Below are positions 19,257 through 28,539 of a stretch of 64,000 nucleotides of DNA, piece by piece; within the stretch, counting starts at the first letter, position 1; each line of letters begins with the position of its first letter. The stretch comes from Kaistia adipata DSM 17808 (GTDB lineage: Bacteria; Pseudomonadota; Alphaproteobacteria; Rhizobiales; Kaistiaceae). A program made the position numbers and the translations under genes. A model generated the notes under the pieces. It saw only the letters and a program-made list of their open reading frames with translations. It had not been told where the DNA came from and did no database searches. The DNA lies in the NCBI RefSeq assembly GCF_000423225.1, contig NZ_AUHO01000006.1, forward strand, positions 898,245 to 962,244, given 5' to 3'.

Positions 19257-19317
19257 GTCACCCGCCGCCCAACATCTCCGCCTGACGAGAGCTTCGCGCA
19301 GAAGAGGGAGCCCTCCG

Positions 19318-19493
19318 GCGTCATCCCGACGGAGGCCGCGATCCAGACGCGCCGATCGATGACGAGAAATCAGGACCGGGGTCGGCTGGATCGGGGTCTA
19401 TGGGCCCCGGCCTCCGCCGGGCCGACACCTCTGCCCTACCCCCTCGCCCGGAGCTTCGCTCCGACCTCCCCCGATGGGAGAGGTGAAGACAGG
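19318..19493. repeat. partial copies of two dispersed repeats
   Basis: The gap between the GFA gene and mltG holds a degenerate GTCATCCC arm (from 19319), a GGCCCCGGCCTCCGCCGGGC hairpin near 19405-19422, and a half copy of the type A repeat (19438-19490, containing CCGGAGCTTCGCTCCGACCT and GGGAGAGGTGAAG). Full type A copies are at 29.0, 55.5 and 60.2 kb. The genes either side converge here. Confidence 0.55.
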
Positions 19494-19506
19494 CCGTCTG
19501 CAGGTT

Positions 19507-20772
19507 CTAAGGCTTCGGAGCGGGAACCGGGGCGGCAGCGGCCTCGTCGGCGGGCGCGTCCGGCTCTTCCTCGGCGTCACCCGGTCCAGCGCTCTGCCCG
19601 GCGGCCGAGGTGTCGCCCTTCGCCTTCTGTTCGGCCAGCCACTTGCGATAACGCGCCACGTTCTTGCGATGGTCGGCGTAGTTCTCGGCGAAGGCATGGC
19701 CGCCCGTGCCGTCGGCGACGAAGTACAGGTCCTTGGTGCGCGACGGATTGGCGGCGGCGGAAAGCGCCGCCTTGCCGGGATTGGCGATCGGGCCCTTGGG
19801 CAGACCGTTGATCTTGTAGGTGTTGTAGTCGTTGACCGCGTCGAGATCGGAGCGGCGAATCGGCGTGCCGGACGGCAGGCCCGAACCGCCATAGATGCCG
19901 TAGATCACCGTCGGATCGGACTGCAGGCGCATGTTCTTCTGCAGCCGGTTGATGAACACGGCGGCAACCCGGCTGCGCTCGTCGGCGATGCCCGTTTCCT
20001 TCTCGACGATCGAGGCGAGCGTGATCAGATCGCCCTGCGTCTCGATCGGCAGGTCCTTGTCGCGGCTGTTCCAGACGGCGGTCATCACCCGCGCATGCTC
20101 GCGCAGCATGCGGTCGATGATGTTCTGCCGGCTGTCGCCGCGCGAATAGCGGTAGGTGTCGGGAAGAAGCGTCCCCTCCTCGGGGATCTCTTTGATCTCG
20201 CCGACGAGAACCGGATCGGCATTGAGCCGGTCGACGATCTGCCGGCTGGTCAGGCCCTCGGGGATCGACACCGTGTAGAGGATCGCCTTGCCCTCGACGA
20301 GGGTGTTCATGATCTCGCGCATGCTCGAATGCGCCGCGATCAGGTAGTCGCCGGATTTGAGGTCGTCCTGCAGGCGATAGGCCCGCACGCCGGCGATGAA
20401 GATCCACTTGGAGGAAATCAGGCCGCGCTCATGCAGCTCCTCCGCGATCGCGCGAAGGCCGGTGCCGCGTTCGATCGAGACGGAGCGGGGCTGGTCGAAA
20501 TGGCTCGCCTGCTCGAAGCGGAGCTTGCCGAAGAAGAACAGGCCGACGGCGCCGAGGACGCCAACGACGAGGATCGTCATGGCGAAATTCATCACGATGA
20601 CGATCGGATGGCGCGCCTGCTGCGAGCGCGGCGGCGGCGGCGGCACGCGCTCCGGGCGGAGGGCGTCGCCGGGGCTGCGGGGATTGATGCGATTGCCGAA
20701 TTCGGTCGACCGGACATCGCCGGGTTCGCCAGTCTGTTTGTCCTTGGCGCCCGGTTGGTTCGTGTCGTTCAT
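19507..20772 (-). CDS. mltG: endolytic murein transglycosylase MltG
   Basis: A 421-residue inner-membrane protein: a cytoplasmic Pro-rich N-terminus, one transmembrane helix (about residues 57-81), a LysM-like region and the YceG catalytic domain. The catalytic Glu is Glu257 in ASIVEKETG, with 'RLQSDPTVIYG', 'YNTYKINGLPKGPIANPG' and the tail motif 'DLYFVADGTGGHAFAENY'. MltG cuts nascent glycan strands and is thought to set their length. The last 50 residues are an Ala/Pro/Glu-rich extension. It follows fabF on the same strand, the usual order in rhizobia. Confidence 0.95.
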   Translation of the reverse strand: MNDTNQPGAKDKQTGEPGDVRSTEFGNRINPRSPGDALRPERVPPPPPRSQQARHPIVIVMNFAMTILVVGVLGAVGLFFFGKLRFEQASHFDQPRSVSIERGTGLRAIAEELHERGLISSKWIFIAGVRAYRLQDDLKSGDYLIAAHSSMREIMNTLVEGKAILYTVSIPEGLTSRQIVDRLNADPVLVGEIKEIPEEGTLLPDTYRYSRGDSRQNIIDRMLREHARVMTAVWNSRDKDLPIETQGDLITLASIVEKETGIADERSRVAAVFINRLQKNMRLQSDPTVIYGIYGGSGLPSGTPIRRSDLDAVNDYNTYKINGLPKGPIANPGKAALSAAANPSRTKDLYFVADGTGGHAFAENYADHRKNVARYRKWLAEQKAKGDTSAAGQSAGPGDAEEEPDAPADEAAAAPVPAPKP

Positions 20773-20868
20773 CGCACCCTACTTCTTACCGTGACGACAG
20801 CGGGACACATCCCGCTGTCGAGAGGCGAACTGTATGGAGGATTATGGCGAAAGCGCGAAGCCGCGCTC

Positions 20869-22131
20869 TCAATCGGCATGCCGCCGGAAGACCAGGGAGG
20901 CGTTGGTGCCGCCGAAACCGAAGGAATTCGACAGGGCGACGTCGATCTTGCGCTTGCGCGCGACCTTGGGGACAAGGTCGATCGGCGTTTCGACGGACGG
21001 ATTGTCGAGGTTGATCGTCGGCGGAGCGACATTGTCGCGAATCGCCAGCAGCGAATAGATCGCCTCGACGGCGCCGGCCGCGCCGAGCAGATGGCCGGTG
21101 GCCGACTTGGTCGAGGACATCGAGATCGACGACGCCGCGTCGCCGACGACGCGCTCGACGGCCTTCAGCTCGATGCCATCCGCCATGGTCGACGTGCCAT
21201 GCGCGTTGACGTAGTCGATGTCGGACGGCGTCAGTCCGGCGCGCTTCAGCGCCGCGACCATGCAGCGATAGGCGCCGTCGCCGTCTTCCGACGGGGCGGT
21301 GATGTGATAGGCGTCGCCGGACATGCCGTAGCCGATCACTTCGCCATAGATCTTGGCGCCGCGACGAATCGCATGCTCGCGCTCCTCGAGCACGACGATG
21401 CCCGAGCCCTCGCCCATGACGAAGCCGTCGCGGTCACGGTCATACGGACGCGAAGCCTCTTCCGGGCGGTCGTTGAAACTGGTGGCCAGCGCCTTGCAGG
21501 CGGCGAAGCCCGCGAGCGCGATGCGGGAAACCGAACCCTCGGTGCCGCCGGCGATCATGACGTCGGCATCATCGAGCGCGATGATACGCGCCGCGTCGCC
21601 GATCGCATGCGATCCGGTCGAGCAGGCCGTGACGACGGAGTGATTCGGGCCCTTGAAGCCGTAGCGGATCGAGACCTGGCCGGAGGCGAGGTTGATCAGA
21701 CGGCCGGGAATGAAGAACGGGCTGATGCGACGCGGGCCCTTGTCGCGCAGCGTGAAGCCGGCCTCGACGATGCCCTGGATGCCGCCAATGCCGGAGCCGA
21801 TCAGCACGCCAGTGCGGATCTGGTCCTCATAGGCGGTCGGCTGCCAGCCCGAATCACGGACGGCCTGGTCGGCAGCGGCCATGGCGAAGACGATGAAATC
21901 ATCGACCTTGCGCTGGTCCTTCGGGTCCATCCAGTCGTCAGGATTGTACTTGCCGTCGGCCTTGTCGCCGTGCGGAATCAGGCAGGCGATCTGAGCCGGC
22001 AGGTCATCGACCTGGAAGCTCGTGACCTTCTGGGCACCGCTCTTGCTGGCAAGAATGTTGGCCCAGTTGGCATCGACGCCGCAACCGAGCGGCGTCACCA
22101 TCCCCATCCCGGTTACAACGACACGTCTCAT
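20869..22131 (-). CDS. fabF: beta-ketoacyl-ACP synthase II
   Basis: A 420-residue condensing enzyme of type II fatty acid synthesis that extends acyl-ACP with malonyl-ACP. The catalytic triad is visible: Cys170 in VTACSTG, His311 in NAHGTSTMADG and His347 in SATGHLLGAAG, with Lys342 beside it. The start at 22131 gives MRRVVVTGMG, as in FabF; an in-frame start eight codons upstream is unlikely. It is downstream of acpP and upstream of mltG on the same strand. Confidence 0.97.
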   Translation of the reverse strand: MRRVVVTGMGMVTPLGCGVDANWANILASKSGAQKVTSFQVDDLPAQIACLIPHGDKADGKYNPDDWMDPKDQRKVDDFIVFAMAAADQAVRDSGWQPTAYEDQIRTGVLIGSGIGGIQGIVEAGFTLRDKGPRRISPFFIPGRLINLASGQVSIRYGFKGPNHSVVTACSTGSHAIGDAARIIALDDADVMIAGGTEGSVSRIALAGFAACKALATSFNDRPEEASRPYDRDRDGFVMGEGSGIVVLEEREHAIRRGAKIYGEVIGYGMSGDAYHITAPSEDGDGAYRCMVAALKRAGLTPSDIDYVNAHGTSTMADGIELKAVERVVGDAASSISMSSTKSATGHLLGAAGAVEAIYSLLAIRDNVAPPTINLDNPSVETPIDLVPKVARKRKIDVALSNSFGFGGTNASLVFRRHAD

Positions 22132-22203
22132 ACCATTCCCCCGATCCGGACCCATATGGGCCCGGCCGTTTTAGTTGCGCTTACTGGATCGAACGAACGG
22201 CTA

Positions 22204-22440
22204 TCAGCCGGCGTTCTTCTCGAGGAAGCTGACGGCGTCGCCGACGGTCAGGATCGTCTCGGCCGCATCGTCGGGGATCTCGACGCCGAACTCTTCTTCG
22301 AACGCCATGACCAGCTCGACCGTGTCCAGGCTGTCAGCGCCCAGATCGTCGATGAAGCTGGCGCCCTCGGTCACCTTGTCGGCCTCAACGCCGAGATGCT
22401 CGATGACGATCTTCTTAACCCGCTCAGCGATGTCGCTCAT
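22204..22440 (-). CDS. acpP: acyl carrier protein
   Basis: A 78-residue, very acidic ACP. Ser37 in GADSLDTVE is the 4'-phosphopantetheine attachment site, and the sequence [18 protein letters not shown] is close to the proteobacterial consensus. It carries growing acyl chains for FabD, FabF and FabG encoded around it. The 270 bp between it and fabG is longer than other gaps in this block, so acpP probably has its own promoter. Confidence 0.98.
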   Translation of the reverse strand: MSDIAERVKKIVIEHLGVEADKVTEGASFIDDLGADSLDTVELVMAFEEEFGVEIPDDAAETILTVGDAVSFLEKNAG

Positions 22441-22710
22441 GTCTCAAAACCTCGATTGTTCTCTGTCTACTATTTCCGCGACTTCTCGCGCGCTGGAAAC
22501 CCGGACGTATCGGCAATCCCCCGAAAACGCACCGCGATATCGTCACTAGTCTTCGGCGATCGTCAATCCACACTCACGCCACCGCAAAAAGCGGCAAAGA
22601 CGCGGCCCTGATATTGCGCGGTCCTAACATAGTTTAAGAACCTTGACCAGACGCCGCGAAGGGGCGTGACACCCCATTCCAAGAGGTTTGCGCGAACGCA
22701 AATTCCTCAA

Positions 22711-23448
22711 TTAGATCATAGCCATACCGCCGTTCACGTGCAGGGTTTGTCCCGTCACGTAGGAAGCCTCGTCAGAGGCAAGGTAGACGACGGCGGCGGC
22801 AATGTCGTCGGCCGAGCCGAGACGCTTCGCCGGAACGCGCTCAAGCAGAGCCGCCCGAATCTTTTCGTTCAACGCGTCGGTCATCGCGGTTTCGATGAAA
22901 CCGGGCGCGACGCAGTTGACGGTGATGTTGCGGCTGGCGACTTCCTGCGCCAGCGACTTCGACATCGCGATCAGCGCGGCCTTCGACGCCGTGTAGTTGC
23001 CCTGCCCGGCATTGCCGGTGACGGCGACGATCGAGGTCATCGAGATGATGCGGCCGGTGCGGCGGCGCATCATGCCGCGCAGCGCGGCGCGGGTCAGCCG
23101 GAAGGCCGAGGTCAGGTTGACGTCGAGCACTTCCTGCCACGCCTCGTCGGAGAGGCGGGCGAACAGCATGTCGCGCGTGATGCCGGCATTGTTGACCAGG
23201 ATGTCGAGCTCGCCCATCGCCTCTTCGGCGCGCGGGATCAGCGTCTCGACCTCTTCGGCCTTGGACAGGTTGCACGGCAGCACATGCACATTGGTGCCGA
23301 GCTCGGTCGCCAGCGCGTCGAGCGCGTCGCGGCGCGTGCCGGAGATCGCGACGGTGGCGCCCTGCTTGTGGAAAGCCTGGGCGATCGCCCGGCCGATGCC
23401 ACCGCTCGCGCCCGTCACCAGCGCGCGCTTGCCGGTCAAATCGAACAT
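22711..23448 (-). CDS. fabG: 3-oxoacyl-ACP reductase
   Basis: A 245-residue SDR that reduces 3-oxoacyl-ACP with NADPH. The Rossmann motif TGASGGIG is at residues 12-19, and the catalytic residues are Ser139, Tyr152 and Lys156 (YTASK). The 'NNAGITRDMLFARL' segment and the C-terminal 'YVTGQTLHVNGGMAMI' are hallmarks of FabG. It lies between fabD and acpP in the conserved fab cluster. Confidence 0.97.
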   Translation of the reverse strand: MFDLTGKRALVTGASGGIGRAIAQAFHKQGATVAISGTRRDALDALATELGTNVHVLPCNLSKAEEVETLIPRAEEAMGELDILVNNAGITRDMLFARLSDEAWQEVLDVNLTSAFRLTRAALRGMMRRRTGRIISMTSIVAVTGNAGQGNYTASKAALIAMSKSLAQEVASRNITVNCVAPGFIETAMTDALNEKIRAALLERVPAKRLGSADDIAAAVVYLASDEASYVTGQTLHVNGGMAMI

Positions 23449-23483
23449 GACGACTTCCTTCTGGTTACCCGGTTCGGGAGCGC

Positions 23484-24422
23484 TCAGACGAGGCGCTCGA
23501 TAGCGGCGGCGACGTCGTCCGACGTGCCGACATTCAGCGTCTGTGCCTCGGGTGCGATACGCTTGGCAAGCCCCGAAAGCACCTTACCGGCGCCGATTTC
23601 CGCAAAAAGATCGACGCCGTTCGCCGCCAGCCAGCCGATCGACTCGCGCCAGCGCACCATGCCGGTGACCTGCTCGACCAGGCGGTTGCGGATTTCGGCG
23701 GGATCGGTGACCGGCGCCGCGAGGACGTTGGCGACAACGGGCACCACCGGCGCGTTGATCGTCACCTTGGCGAGCGCATCGGCCATCACGTCGGCGGCGG
23801 GCTGCATCAGGCGGCAATGGAACGGCGCGCTGACGGGAAGCAGCAGCGCGCGCTTGGCGCCCTTGGCCTTGGCGATCTCGAGCGCCCGCTCGACGGCGGC
23901 CTTGGCGCCGGAGATGACGACCTGGCCGGGGCCGTTGTCGTTCGCGGCCTCGCAGACCTCGCCCTGGGCCGCTTCATCCGCGACCGCCTTTGCCGTGTCG
24001 AAATCGAGGCCGAGCAGCGCCGCCATGGCGCCCTCGCCCACCGGCACGGCGGCCTGCATGGCGGTGCCGCGGATCCGGAGCAGCCGCGCCGCATCGGCGA
24101 TCGACAGGCTGCCGGCGGCGGCGAGCGCCGAATATTCACCGAGCGAATGGCCCGCGACATAGGCCGCCTTCGAGACCTGGAAGCCCTGCGCCTCGAGCAC
24201 GCGCAGCGCGGCGAGGCTCACGGCCATCAGGGCCGGCTGGGCATTCGCGGTCAGCGTCAGCGTCTCGATCGGGCCGTCCCACATGACGGCCGAGAGCTTC
24301 TCGCCGAGCGCCGCGTCGACCTCGTCGAACACGGCCCGCGCCTCGGCGAAATTCTCGGCGAGCGACTTGCCCATGCCGACGGCCTGGCTGCCCTGTCCGG
24401 GAAATGTGAGAGCGATCGTCAT
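23484..24422 (-). CDS. fabD: malonyl CoA-acyl carrier protein transacylase
   Basis: A 312-residue FabD that loads malonate on ACP. The start MTIALTFPGQGSQAVGMG and the nucleophile Ser93 in AGHSLGEYSAL are diagnostic, and 'PFHCRLMQPA' carries the catalytic His. The same frame stays open upstream for more than 500 codons because of high GC, but those residues have no homology and overlap the MFS gene; the ATG at 24422 is the real start. It is the first gene of the fabD-fabG-acpP-fabF-mltG run. Confidence 0.97.
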   Translation of the reverse strand: MTIALTFPGQGSQAVGMGKSLAENFAEARAVFDEVDAALGEKLSAVMWDGPIETLTLTANAQPALMAVSLAALRVLEAQGFQVSKAAYVAGHSLGEYSALAAAGSLSIADAARLLRIRGTAMQAAVPVGEGAMAALLGLDFDTAKAVADEAAQGEVCEAANDNGPGQVVISGAKAAVERALEIAKAKGAKRALLLPVSAPFHCRLMQPAADVMADALAKVTINAPVVPVVANVLAAPVTDPAEIRNRLVEQVTGMVRWRESIGWLAANGVDLFAEIGAGKVLSGLAKRIAPEAQTLNVGTSDDVAAAIERLV

Positions 24423-24541
24423 GGCTGGCCCCGCACGAAATGTGATGCGCCGATCGGCGCGGGTTTGGCGGCGGCTAATCCTCCGGAACGGCGGCCGAGT
24501 CAAGCCTCGCGCTGCGGAAGCCGCTCGGGATCGGTGCTGAG

Positions 24542-24570
24542 AACGGGCCTCGAGCGGCCCGTTTTGCTTT
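24542..24570 (+). terminator. orphan hairpin with T-tract, plus-strand orientation
   Basis: An 8-bp perfect stem AACGGGCC/GGCCCGTT with a 6-nt loop (24550-24555) is followed on the plus strand by TTGCTTTG. It lies 120 nt upstream of fabD, and no plus-strand gene ends here. It may end a short divergent transcript. Confidence 0.45.
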
Positions 24571-24652
24571 GCCGCCTCACGCGCCGGGCCCCACCCGCCT
24601 CCCCCGCCACACCCGGGCGGAAACGTCGCGGCGGCCTGTCGTTTCGCCCTTA

Positions 24653-24692
24653 GGAAACGAAACGGGCGCCCACCGTCCTCGGCGCGCGCCCG
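24653..24692 (-). terminator. probable intrinsic terminator of the Fsr-type MFS gene
   Basis: A GC-rich stem CGGGCGC/GCGCCCG (24663-24669 with 24686-24692) and, on the minus strand, the run TTTCGTTTC follow the MFS stop by about 25 nt. The loop is long (16 nt), so folding details are uncertain. Confidence 0.55.
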
Positions 24693-24715
24693 CTTATCCA
24701 CCAGCAATCCGTTCG

Positions 24716-25936
24716 TCAGGCGGGTTTCGGCTTCCGGATGTTCGGCAGGAATGCCGTCAGCAGGCCCAGGACGGGCAGGAAGGCGCAGATCTGGAACACG
24801 AAGGTGATCGACGTCCAGTCGGCCAGCTCGCCCAGCGCGGCGGCGCCGATGCCGCCCATGCCGAAGGCGAAGCCGAAGAACAGGCCGGAGACAAGACCAA
24901 CCTTTCCGGGAACCAGTTCCTGCGCATAGACGATGATCGCCGGGAAGGCGGACGACAGGATGAAGCCGATCACCACCGACAGCGCCGCCGTCCAGAACAG
25001 GTTGGCGTGCGGCAGCAGCAGCGTGAACGGCAACACGCCGAGGATCGAGAACCACATCACGAACTTGCGCCCGAAGCGGTCGCCGATCGGTCCACCCGCG
25101 ATGGTGCCTGCCGCGACGGCGGCGAGGAAGACGAACAGGTAGAGCTGCGAATCCTTCACCGAAACGTCGAAGGTCTCGATCAGGTAGAAGGTGTAGTAGC
25201 TCGTCAGCGCCGCCATGTAGAAGAACTTGGAGAAGATCAGCACGCCCAGGATCACCACCGAGCGCACGACGACGTTGTGCGGCAGGGTCTGGATGACGGG
25301 GGGCGCCGCCTTCTTGGCCCGCTCGCGCTGATGATCGCGATACCAGAAGCCGACCCGCGTCAGGATCAGCATGCCGGCCAGCGCGACGAGCGAGAACCAG
25401 GCGACGCTCGCCTGCCCGCGCGCCAGAACAATGACGGCGGCCAGCAGCGGGCCGATCGCCGAGCCGAAATTGCCGCCGACCTGGAACAGCGACTGGGCGA
25501 AGCCATGCCGCCCGCCGGAGGCCATGCGGGCGACGCGCGAGGCCTCGGGATGGAAGATGGACGACCCCATGCCGATCAGCGCCACGGCGAGCAGCAGCAT
25601 CGGATAGGACGAGGCCATCGACACCATCAGCAGGCCGCAGAGCGTCACGCCCATGCCGATCGCCAGCGAGAAGGGCTGCGGGCGCTTGTCGGTATAGATT
25701 CCGACCACGGGCTGCAGGATCGAGGCCGTCAGCTGGAAGGCCAGCTGGATCAGGCCGATCTGGCCGAAGCTCAGCGCGAACTCGTCCTTGAGGATCGGAT
25801 AGATCGCCGGGATGACCGACTGCATGAGGTCGTTCAGCATGTGCGAGACGCTGATGGCGACCAGGATGCCGAGCGATGTCCGCTCGACGATTCCGCGTCC
25901 GGGTGACGCGGGCAAGGCTTGCGCGCTCTCGCTCAC
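24716..25936 (-). CDS. MFS transporter, fosmidomycin-resistance (Fsr) type
   Basis: A 406-residue major facilitator with 12 predicted membrane helices. The N-terminal half 'SHMLNDLMQSVIPAIYPILKDEF' and the segments 'QLAFQLTASILQPVVG' and 'GMGSSIFHPEASRVARMAS' match the Fsr subfamily (E. coli fosmidomycin exporter). The middle cytoplasmic loop is short and basic (RDHQRERAKK). Subfamily placement is good; the natural substrate is unknown. It is a single-gene unit on the minus strand with its own terminator. Confidence 0.88.
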   Translation of the reverse strand: MSESAQALPASPGRGIVERTSLGILVAISVSHMLNDLMQSVIPAIYPILKDEFALSFGQIGLIQLAFQLTASILQPVVGIYTDKRPQPFSLAIGMGVTLCGLLMVSMASSYPMLLLAVALIGMGSSIFHPEASRVARMASGGRHGFAQSLFQVGGNFGSAIGPLLAAVIVLARGQASVAWFSLVALAGMLILTRVGFWYRDHQRERAKKAAPPVIQTLPHNVVVRSVVILGVLIFSKFFYMAALTSYYTFYLIETFDVSVKDSQLYLFVFLAAVAAGTIAGGPIGDRFGRKFVMWFSILGVLPFTLLLPHANLFWTAALSVVIGFILSSAFPAIIVYAQELVPGKVGLVSGLFFGFAFGMGGIGAAALGELADWTSITFVFQICAFLPVLGLLTAFLPNIRKPKPA

Positions 25937-26229
25937 TTCCAGAAGTCCTTGAATGAGATTGACCTGGGGAAGGGCAAGCCGAGACAGCAGCGGTTCCGGA
26001 GGTCCGATGGAACGTGGCCACTATGACGCCGACCTTCCCGGAAGGGAAGGACAGAATTATTGATAATTCAGTTCACCAAGGCTGATGGATCCTGGGAAAG
26101 GACGCAGTCCGCGCCCCGAGATCTGCACCCGAACGCGCGCAACCCCGTCCGCTCGTGACCTTCCCAGCTTGACCCGCGCCGGCCGCTACGGAAAACATGG
26201 CCACATCCACTCGCCGGAGACCTTCGCCG

Positions 26230-26571
26230 ATGCAGATGGAACCCGACACCGGACGTGACCCAACGCCGCGAATCGATCCCACCTTCCGCGGCGGGTCGCT
26301 GACCGCGATCAGCATCATCCTCGGCTTTTCGCTCGGCTTCACGGCGCAATGGGCGACCGACGATTCGCCATGGCATCTCTCGGACTATGTCGCCGCCGGC
26401 GCGCTCGCCATCGGCATCATCCTGCAGATCAAGGCGATGGCCGAGATGCTGGAGCCCAATTCGCTCGAGCTGCCGGTCTATGTCCGCGCCAAGAATCGCT
26501 TCCTGGCCGGGCTGCTGGTGACAGCCGTCAGCATCGCCATGGTGATCCTCGTCAACGCCGTCCCCGCCTGA
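26230..26571 (+). CDS. small inner-membrane protein of unknown function
   Basis: A 113-residue protein with a polar N-terminus of about 25 residues and three hydrophobic helices (about residues 25-42, 58-70 and 90-108). I do not recognise a named family. The ATG at 26230 has a GGAGA site nine nt upstream; an in-frame ATG at 26197 is possible. It is convergent with the ABC permease gene, whose stop is only 9 nt from its own. Codon use is like the surrounding genes. Confidence 0.62.
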   Translation: MQMEPDTGRDPTPRIDPTFRGGSLTAISIILGFSLGFTAQWATDDSPWHLSDYVAAGALAIGIILQIKAMAEMLEPNSLELPVYVRAKNRFLAGLLVTAVSIAMVILVNAVPA

Positions 26572-26579
26572 GTCTCCGC

Positions 26580-27845
26580 TCAGGCCCGGAGCCCGGCGGC
26601 CGGCGGCTGGCGATAGGCCAGCAAGGCCGGCAGCGCCGCCAGGAGCGCGGACACGGCCAGCAGCCCGACAAGCAGGCTGAGATCTCCGCGCACGAACTCG
26701 ACCGGCAGCACGACGCCGCTCTCGCGGGTAAAGAGCCCCGAGAGAACCCGCGCGGCACCATAGCCGAGGCCGATGCCAATGAGGATGCCGCCGCCGACCA
26801 GCAGGAACAGTTCCGTCCAGACGATGCCGAACAGCGCCAGCCGCGGCGCGCCGAGCGCCCGCAGCGCGCCGATCTGGCGCCGCCTCTGGCTGACATGCAC
26901 GACGGTCACCAGCAGGATCGCGGCCGCCACCAGCGCCTGCGCGCCGATCGCGACAGCGCCGAGCACCGCCTTGGCGTCGCCGAGGGTCGCATAGAGCGCG
27001 GTCAGCACCTCGCCCGGGAAGACGGCGAGCGTCGCGCCCGAACGATATTCGCCGCGCAGCTTGTAGGCGTCGGCGAAGGTCTTCGGCTTGACCAGGATGG
27101 CGGGCACGCCGGGAGCCTCTGCGCTCCACGGCCCGCCCAGCGCGGCAGCTGCGAGATCTTCGGCGTGGTCGTGGTCATGCGCAGGGTCGCGCCCGTCATG
27201 CGCCCCCTCGCCTCCGGCCGAGTGATCCTGATCCGCATGCGCGCCCATGCCGTGCACGCCCCACACCGCCTCGATCGGCACCAGGATGGCGCGGTCCCAG
27301 GGCGTGCCGGTCGGTGCCATGCGGCCCACCACGCGGTAGGCGATCTCGTCATGGGTGTGGCCGCCCTCCCCCGCGAGGCCGTGCATCGGCTTCAATTCGT
27401 GGTCGAGGCGGAACGGCACCGCCGATCCGACGACGGCCTCGGCCCGGGTGGCGAAGGCGCGGCCCTCGGCCAGCCCGCCGCCGGCGCCGTCGATCAGCGC
27501 GGCGGTGGTGCCGACGAGCGGATAGCCGTCGACATTGTCGCCGAAGCCGACCGGCGCCGCCCAGGCGACGCGCGGATCCCTGGCGAGATCATGCAGCACC
27601 TTGCCCGGCACGAGCGGCAGCGGCGACGGCTGCAGGAAGATCGACGACAGCACCAGCTGCGTCTCGCTGCCGGCCGCGCCGACGACGAGATCGAACCTGT
27701 CTGCGGCGCGCGCGCTGCCGAGCCGGAGCGCCCGCTCCTGCAGCGTGACGGCGACGCCGAGCGCGGTGGCGAGCGCGACGAGCAGGACGACGACCAGCGA
27801 GCCGGCCCAGAGGCGGCGGAGATCGGCGAGGACGAAACGGATCAT
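26580..27845 (-). CDS. ABC transporter permease, FtsX/MacB type, with histidine-rich loop
   Basis: A 421-residue permease with one N-terminal helix (about residues 12-34), a large extracytoplasmic domain (about 40-280) and three C-terminal helices, the FtsX/LolC layout. The periplasmic domain carries a strikingly His/Asp-rich stretch: seven histidines between residues 198 and 227 (H198, H203, H208, H216, H223, H225, H227), plus HTHDE at 163-167. That composition suggests metal binding. It overlaps the ATPase gene by 4 nt and is followed upstream by a DUF3299-like exported protein, an arrangement like the zinc-regulated Zrg systems of Vibrio. The metal role is inferred. Confidence 0.82.
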   Translation of the reverse strand: MIRFVLADLRRLWAGSLVVVLLVALATALGVAVTLQERALRLGSARAADRFDLVVGAAGSETQLVLSSIFLQPSPLPLVPGKVLHDLARDPRVAWAAPVGFGDNVDGYPLVGTTAALIDGAGGGLAEGRAFATRAEAVVGSAVPFRLDHELKPMHGLAGEGGHTHDEIAYRVVGRMAPTGTPWDRAILVPIEAVWGVHGMGAHADQDHSAGGEGAHDGRDPAHDHDHAEDLAAAALGGPWSAEAPGVPAILVKPKTFADAYKLRGEYRSGATLAVFPGEVLTALYATLGDAKAVLGAVAIGAQALVAAAILLVTVVHVSQRRRQIGALRALGAPRLALFGIVWTELFLLVGGGILIGIGLGYGAARVLSGLFTRESGVVLPVEFVRGDLSLLVGLLAVSALLAALPALLAYRQPPAAGLRA

Positions 27846-28531
27846 GCGGCGAGGTCTCCGGCGGCCGGCTCTACGGCGATGCGGCCGGCGACCAGGCGAA
27901 TGCGGCGATCGAGACGGTCGACCAACGCCGCGTCATGCGAGACGACGACGAGCGTGGCGCCCTCGTCGCGCGCGAGTTCGAGCAGCAGCGCCGCGACGCC
28001 GGCGCCGCTCTCGGGATCGAGGCTCGCGGTTGGCTCGTCGGCAATGAGGATGCCGGGCTTCCGGAGCAGCGCGCGGGCGACGGCGACGCGCTGCATCTCG
28101 CCGCGCGACATGGTGGCGACAGACTGGTCCGGCCGGCCGAGGCCGACGCGCTCCAGGAGTTCAAGGGCGCGCGCGCGATGCGCAGCGGCGCCCCGGCCAC
28201 GCAACCGCACCGGCAGCAGCACGTTGTCCAGCGCCGAGAGGCCCGGGAAGAGATGGAAGTCCTGCATGACGAGCCCGACATTCTCGGCCCGCCACGCATC
28301 GCGGGCGCCTTCCGAGAGCCGCGCGATATCGACGTCGCCCCAGCGCACCGCGCCCTTCGCGGCGCGCTCCAGCCCGGTGACGATATTGACCAGCGTGCTC
28401 TTGCCCGAGCCGGACGGGCCCGTGACGGCGACCCGTTCGCCGGGCGCGATCTCGAGCCGGGGCAGCGACAGGACCGGCACCGGGAGGCCCGGAAACGAAA
28501 CCTCTACGCCGGCGAGACGAAGGCCAAGCAT
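27842..28531 (-). CDS. ABC transporter ATP-binding protein, LolD/MacB-like
   Basis: A 229-residue ATPase with Walker A GPSGSGKST (about residues 38-46), Q-loop 'VMQDFHLFPGLSALDN', signature MSRGEMQR (a variant of LSGGQ), Walker B ILIADEPTASLD and an H-loop 'VVSHD'. It belongs to the class that drives FtsX-type permeases, which do mechanical work from the membrane rather than classical import. Its stop overlaps the permease start (ATGA), and it starts 8 nt downstream of the DUF3299-like gene. Confidence 0.9.
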   Translation of the reverse strand: MLGLRLAGVEVSFPGLPVPVLSLPRLEIAPGERVAVTGPSGSGKSTLVNIVTGLERAAKGAVRWGDVDIARLSEGARDAWRAENVGLVMQDFHLFPGLSALDNVLLPVRLRGRGAAAHRARALELLERVGLGRPDQSVATMSRGEMQRVAVARALLRKPGILIADEPTASLDPESGAGVAALLLELARDEGATLVVVSHDAALVDRLDRRIRLVAGRIAVEPAAGDLAA

Positions 28532-28539
28532 GACGCCTC

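Noticed and set aside
19474..22611. A 1045-codon plus-strand frame opposite mltG, fabF and acpP
   Set aside because: It is antisense to three well-supported genes, has no homology and the low-complexity Arg/Gly/Asp composition of shadow frames.
22684..22706. A TTTGCGCGAACGCAAA hairpin after fabG as a terminator
   Set aside because: No T-tract follows on the minus strand, and fabG-acpP-fabF are usually read through or separately promoted; left uncalled.
24423..26021. An upstream extension of fabD by more than 500 codons
   Set aside because: FabD starts at MTIALTFPGQG; the upstream reading overlaps the MFS gene in another frame and has no FabD-like residues.
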